Shown: one piece after another, positions 5,618-6,837 of the stretch
Layout of the letters: each line of letters opens with the position of its first letter
Position numbering within the stretch: the stretch's first letter is position 1
NCBI GenBank assembly: GCA_900557355.1
Contig: USSR01000378.1
Location: forward strand, 1 to 6,837
From: an uncultured Bacteroides sp.
Lineage (GTDB): Bacteria > Bacteroidota > Bacteroidia > Bacteroidales > Bacteroidaceae
DNA length: 6,837 nt
Direction: 5' to 3'
The notes under the pieces: model-generated
The model's database searches: none
What the model saw: the letters and a program-made list of their open reading frames with translations, nothing else
What the model was told of the DNA's origin: nothing
Position numbers and translations under genes: made by a program

Positions 5618-6436
5618 ATGGCTGACGACTCTTTATTTTTGATTGATATTGATAAAGTACTCCGGGAAAAGGCTCCGAAGTACTATAAGTACATCCCCGG
5701 ATTCGTAGTTTCTTATCTGAAAAGAATTGTTCATCAGGAAGAACTGAATGTTTTCCTGCGCGATTCTAAGGATAAAGTAGGCGTAGACTTTTTAAAAGCC
5801 TGTCTGGAATTTCTGGATGCCAATATCGTGGTGAAGGGAGAAGAAAACCTACCGAAAGAAGGACTTTACACCTTTGTCTCCAATCATCCATTGGGAGGCC
5901 AGGATGGTGTGGCCTTGGGATATATACTGGGCTCTTTTTATAATGGCAAGGTGAAGTACATGGTAAATGACTTGCTGATGAACCTGCAAGGATTAGCCCC
6001 TCTTTGTATACCTATTAATAAGACCGGAAAACAGGCAAAAGACTTTCCGAGAATGGTGGAAGCAGGCTTTGCATCCGATGATCAATTGATTATGTTCCCG
6101 GCCGGGTTGTGTTCCCGTCGTCAGAATGGAGTGATCCGTGACTTGGATTGGAAGAAGACCTTTATTGTAAAGAGCGTGCAGACACATCGTGATGTTGTCC
6201 CTATTCATTTCGAGGGTCGGAATTCGAACTTTTTTTATAATTTGGCTAACATCTGTAAATTCTTGGGCATCAAGGTTAATATTGCTATGCTCTATCTTGC
6301 GGATGAGATGCTGAAGAACCGTCATAAAACGTTTACCGTTACCATTGGGAAACCTATTTCCTGGCAGACTTTTGATAAATCGAAGACTCCTGCCGAGTGG
6401 GCGGGTTACGTAAAAGATATCGTTTATAAATTATAG
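5618..6436 (+). CDS. glsA: PlsC-like O-acyltransferase, probable glycine-lipid synthase GlsA
   Basis: This 272-residue protein belongs to the lysophospholipid (PlsC-like) acyltransferase superfamily. The catalytic motif is SNHPLGGQDG (H90, D96), with five residues between His and Asp instead of the usual four. It is followed by the PINKTG region (132-137), FPAGLCSR (160-167, the counterpart of FPEGTRS) and VPIHFEG (194-200). In Bacteroidales, GlsA adds a second acyl chain to N-acyl-3-hydroxy-acyl-glycine to give the mature glycine lipid; it is encoded directly upstream of glsB, as here (37-bp gap). I base the symbol on this gene pair and the motifs, not on a database match. An upstream in-frame TTG at 5588 lies within the -7 promoter box, so ATG 5618 is the start. 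No strong membrane helix is seen, so membrane association is likely peripheral. Confidence 0.85.
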   Translation: MADDSLFLIDIDKVLREKAPKYYKYIPGFVVSYLKRIVHQEELNVFLRDSKDKVGVDFLKACLEFLDANIVVKGEENLPKEGLYTFVSNHPLGGQDGVALGYILGSFYNGKVKYMVNDLLMNLQGLAPLCIPINKTGKQAKDFPRMVEAGFASDDQLIMFPAGLCSRRQNGVIRDLDWKKTFIVKSVQTHRDVVPIHFEGRNSNFFYNLANICKFLGIKVNIAMLYLADEMLKNRHKTFTVTIGKPISWQTFDKSKTPAEWAGYVKDIVYKL

Positions 6437-6473
6437 AACTTAGTTTTAATAAGAGAACTACTAACAATAAAAT

Positions 6474-6837
6474 ATGGAAGAGATTATTGAACCTATAAGT
6501 AAGGAGCTTTTGAAAGCGGAATTGACCGAAGAGAAGCGTCTGCGTATGACAAATAAGAGCCATAATCAGATTTATATCATTACAGCTCAGGATTCTCCGA
6601 ATATAATGAAAGAAATCGGACGTCTACGTGAGATCGCTTTTCGTGCAGCAGGCGGAGGTACAGGGAAACCGCTTGATATCGATGAGTACGATATCATGGA
6701 AAGTCCCTACAAACAGTTGATTGTCTGGAATCCGGAGGCGGAAGAAATATTAGGTGGTTATCGTTACCTTCTTGGTACAGACGTTCGGTATGACGAAAAG
6801 GGTGCTCCAATTCTGGCTACAGCCCACATGTTCAATT
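6474..6837 (+). CDS. glsB: GNAT-like N-acyltransferase, probable GlsB (3' end outside window)
   Basis: The frame starts at ATG 6474 and runs open for 121 codons to the window edge. The protein begins MEEIIEPISKELLKAELTEE and contains IGRLREIAFRAAGGGTG, YDIMESPYKQLIVWNPEAEE and ILGGYRYLLGTDV, the pattern of the hemolysin-like acyl-ACP-dependent N-acyltransferases of the OlsB/GlsB group. In Bacteroides, GlsB joins a 3-hydroxy fatty acid to glycine, giving commendamide (N-acyl-3-hydroxypalmitoyl glycine), the precursor that GlsA then O-acylates. It sits 37 bp after the probable glsA with no terminator between, so the two share a transcript. The leader is A-rich without a clear Shine-Dalgarno. 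The C-terminal half is not visible. Confidence 0.85.
   Translation, partial: MEEIIEPISKELLKAELTEEKRLRMTNKSHNQIYIITAQDSPNIMKEIGRLREIAFRAAGGGTGKPLDIDEYDIMESPYKQLIVWNPEAEEILGGYRYLLGTDVRYDEKGAPILATAHMFN

Overview
The window looks like Bacteroides or a close relative. The evidence is a saccharolytic locus with a GH29 fucosidase and an S-type sulfatase, A-rich leaders with mostly weak Shine-Dalgarno sequences, a Bacteroides-type -7 box (TAnnTTTG) upstream of one operon, and a linked pair of acyltransferase genes matching the glycine-lipid genes glsA-glsB of Bacteroidales. I cannot assign a species.

Left part (2-3980, + strand): the end of a polysaccharide/glycan-utilization cluster. It holds a 5'-truncated GH29 alpha-L-fucosidase with a C-terminal F5/8-type carbohydrate-binding-like domain. 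After 46 bp comes an unusual two-enzyme fusion: an exported S-type formylglycine sulfatase joined to a GH16 endo-glycosidase domain, both with their key catalytic motifs intact. Together they would remove fucose and sulfate and cut the backbone of a fucosylated, sulfated glycan. Mucin or keratan-type poly-LacNAc is the most natural guess in a gut Bacteroides, but it is not proven here.

Middle part (3981-5541, - strand): a convergent gap with a terminator serving the leftward gene, then two tandem ECF-type sigma factor genes. Their proteins are about 95% identical while the DNA is only about 85% identical. Their upstream regions are duplicated too, each carrying a long perfect palindrome (core ACTATCAATTGATAGT) centred about 119 bp upstream of the start codon. 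No anti-sigma gene is seen next to them.

Right part (5542-6837, + strand): transcribed divergently from the sigma genes is an operon starting with a PlsC-like O-acyltransferase (probable glsA), then a GNAT-like N-acyltransferase (probable glsB, cut by the window end). They would make glycine lipids of the membrane. The glsA promoter has a perfect -7 box and sits inside an imperfect inverted repeat, about 45 bp from one of the sigma-gene palindromes, so the divergent genes may share control.

No RNA genes, CRISPR arrays, insertion sequences or origins were seen.
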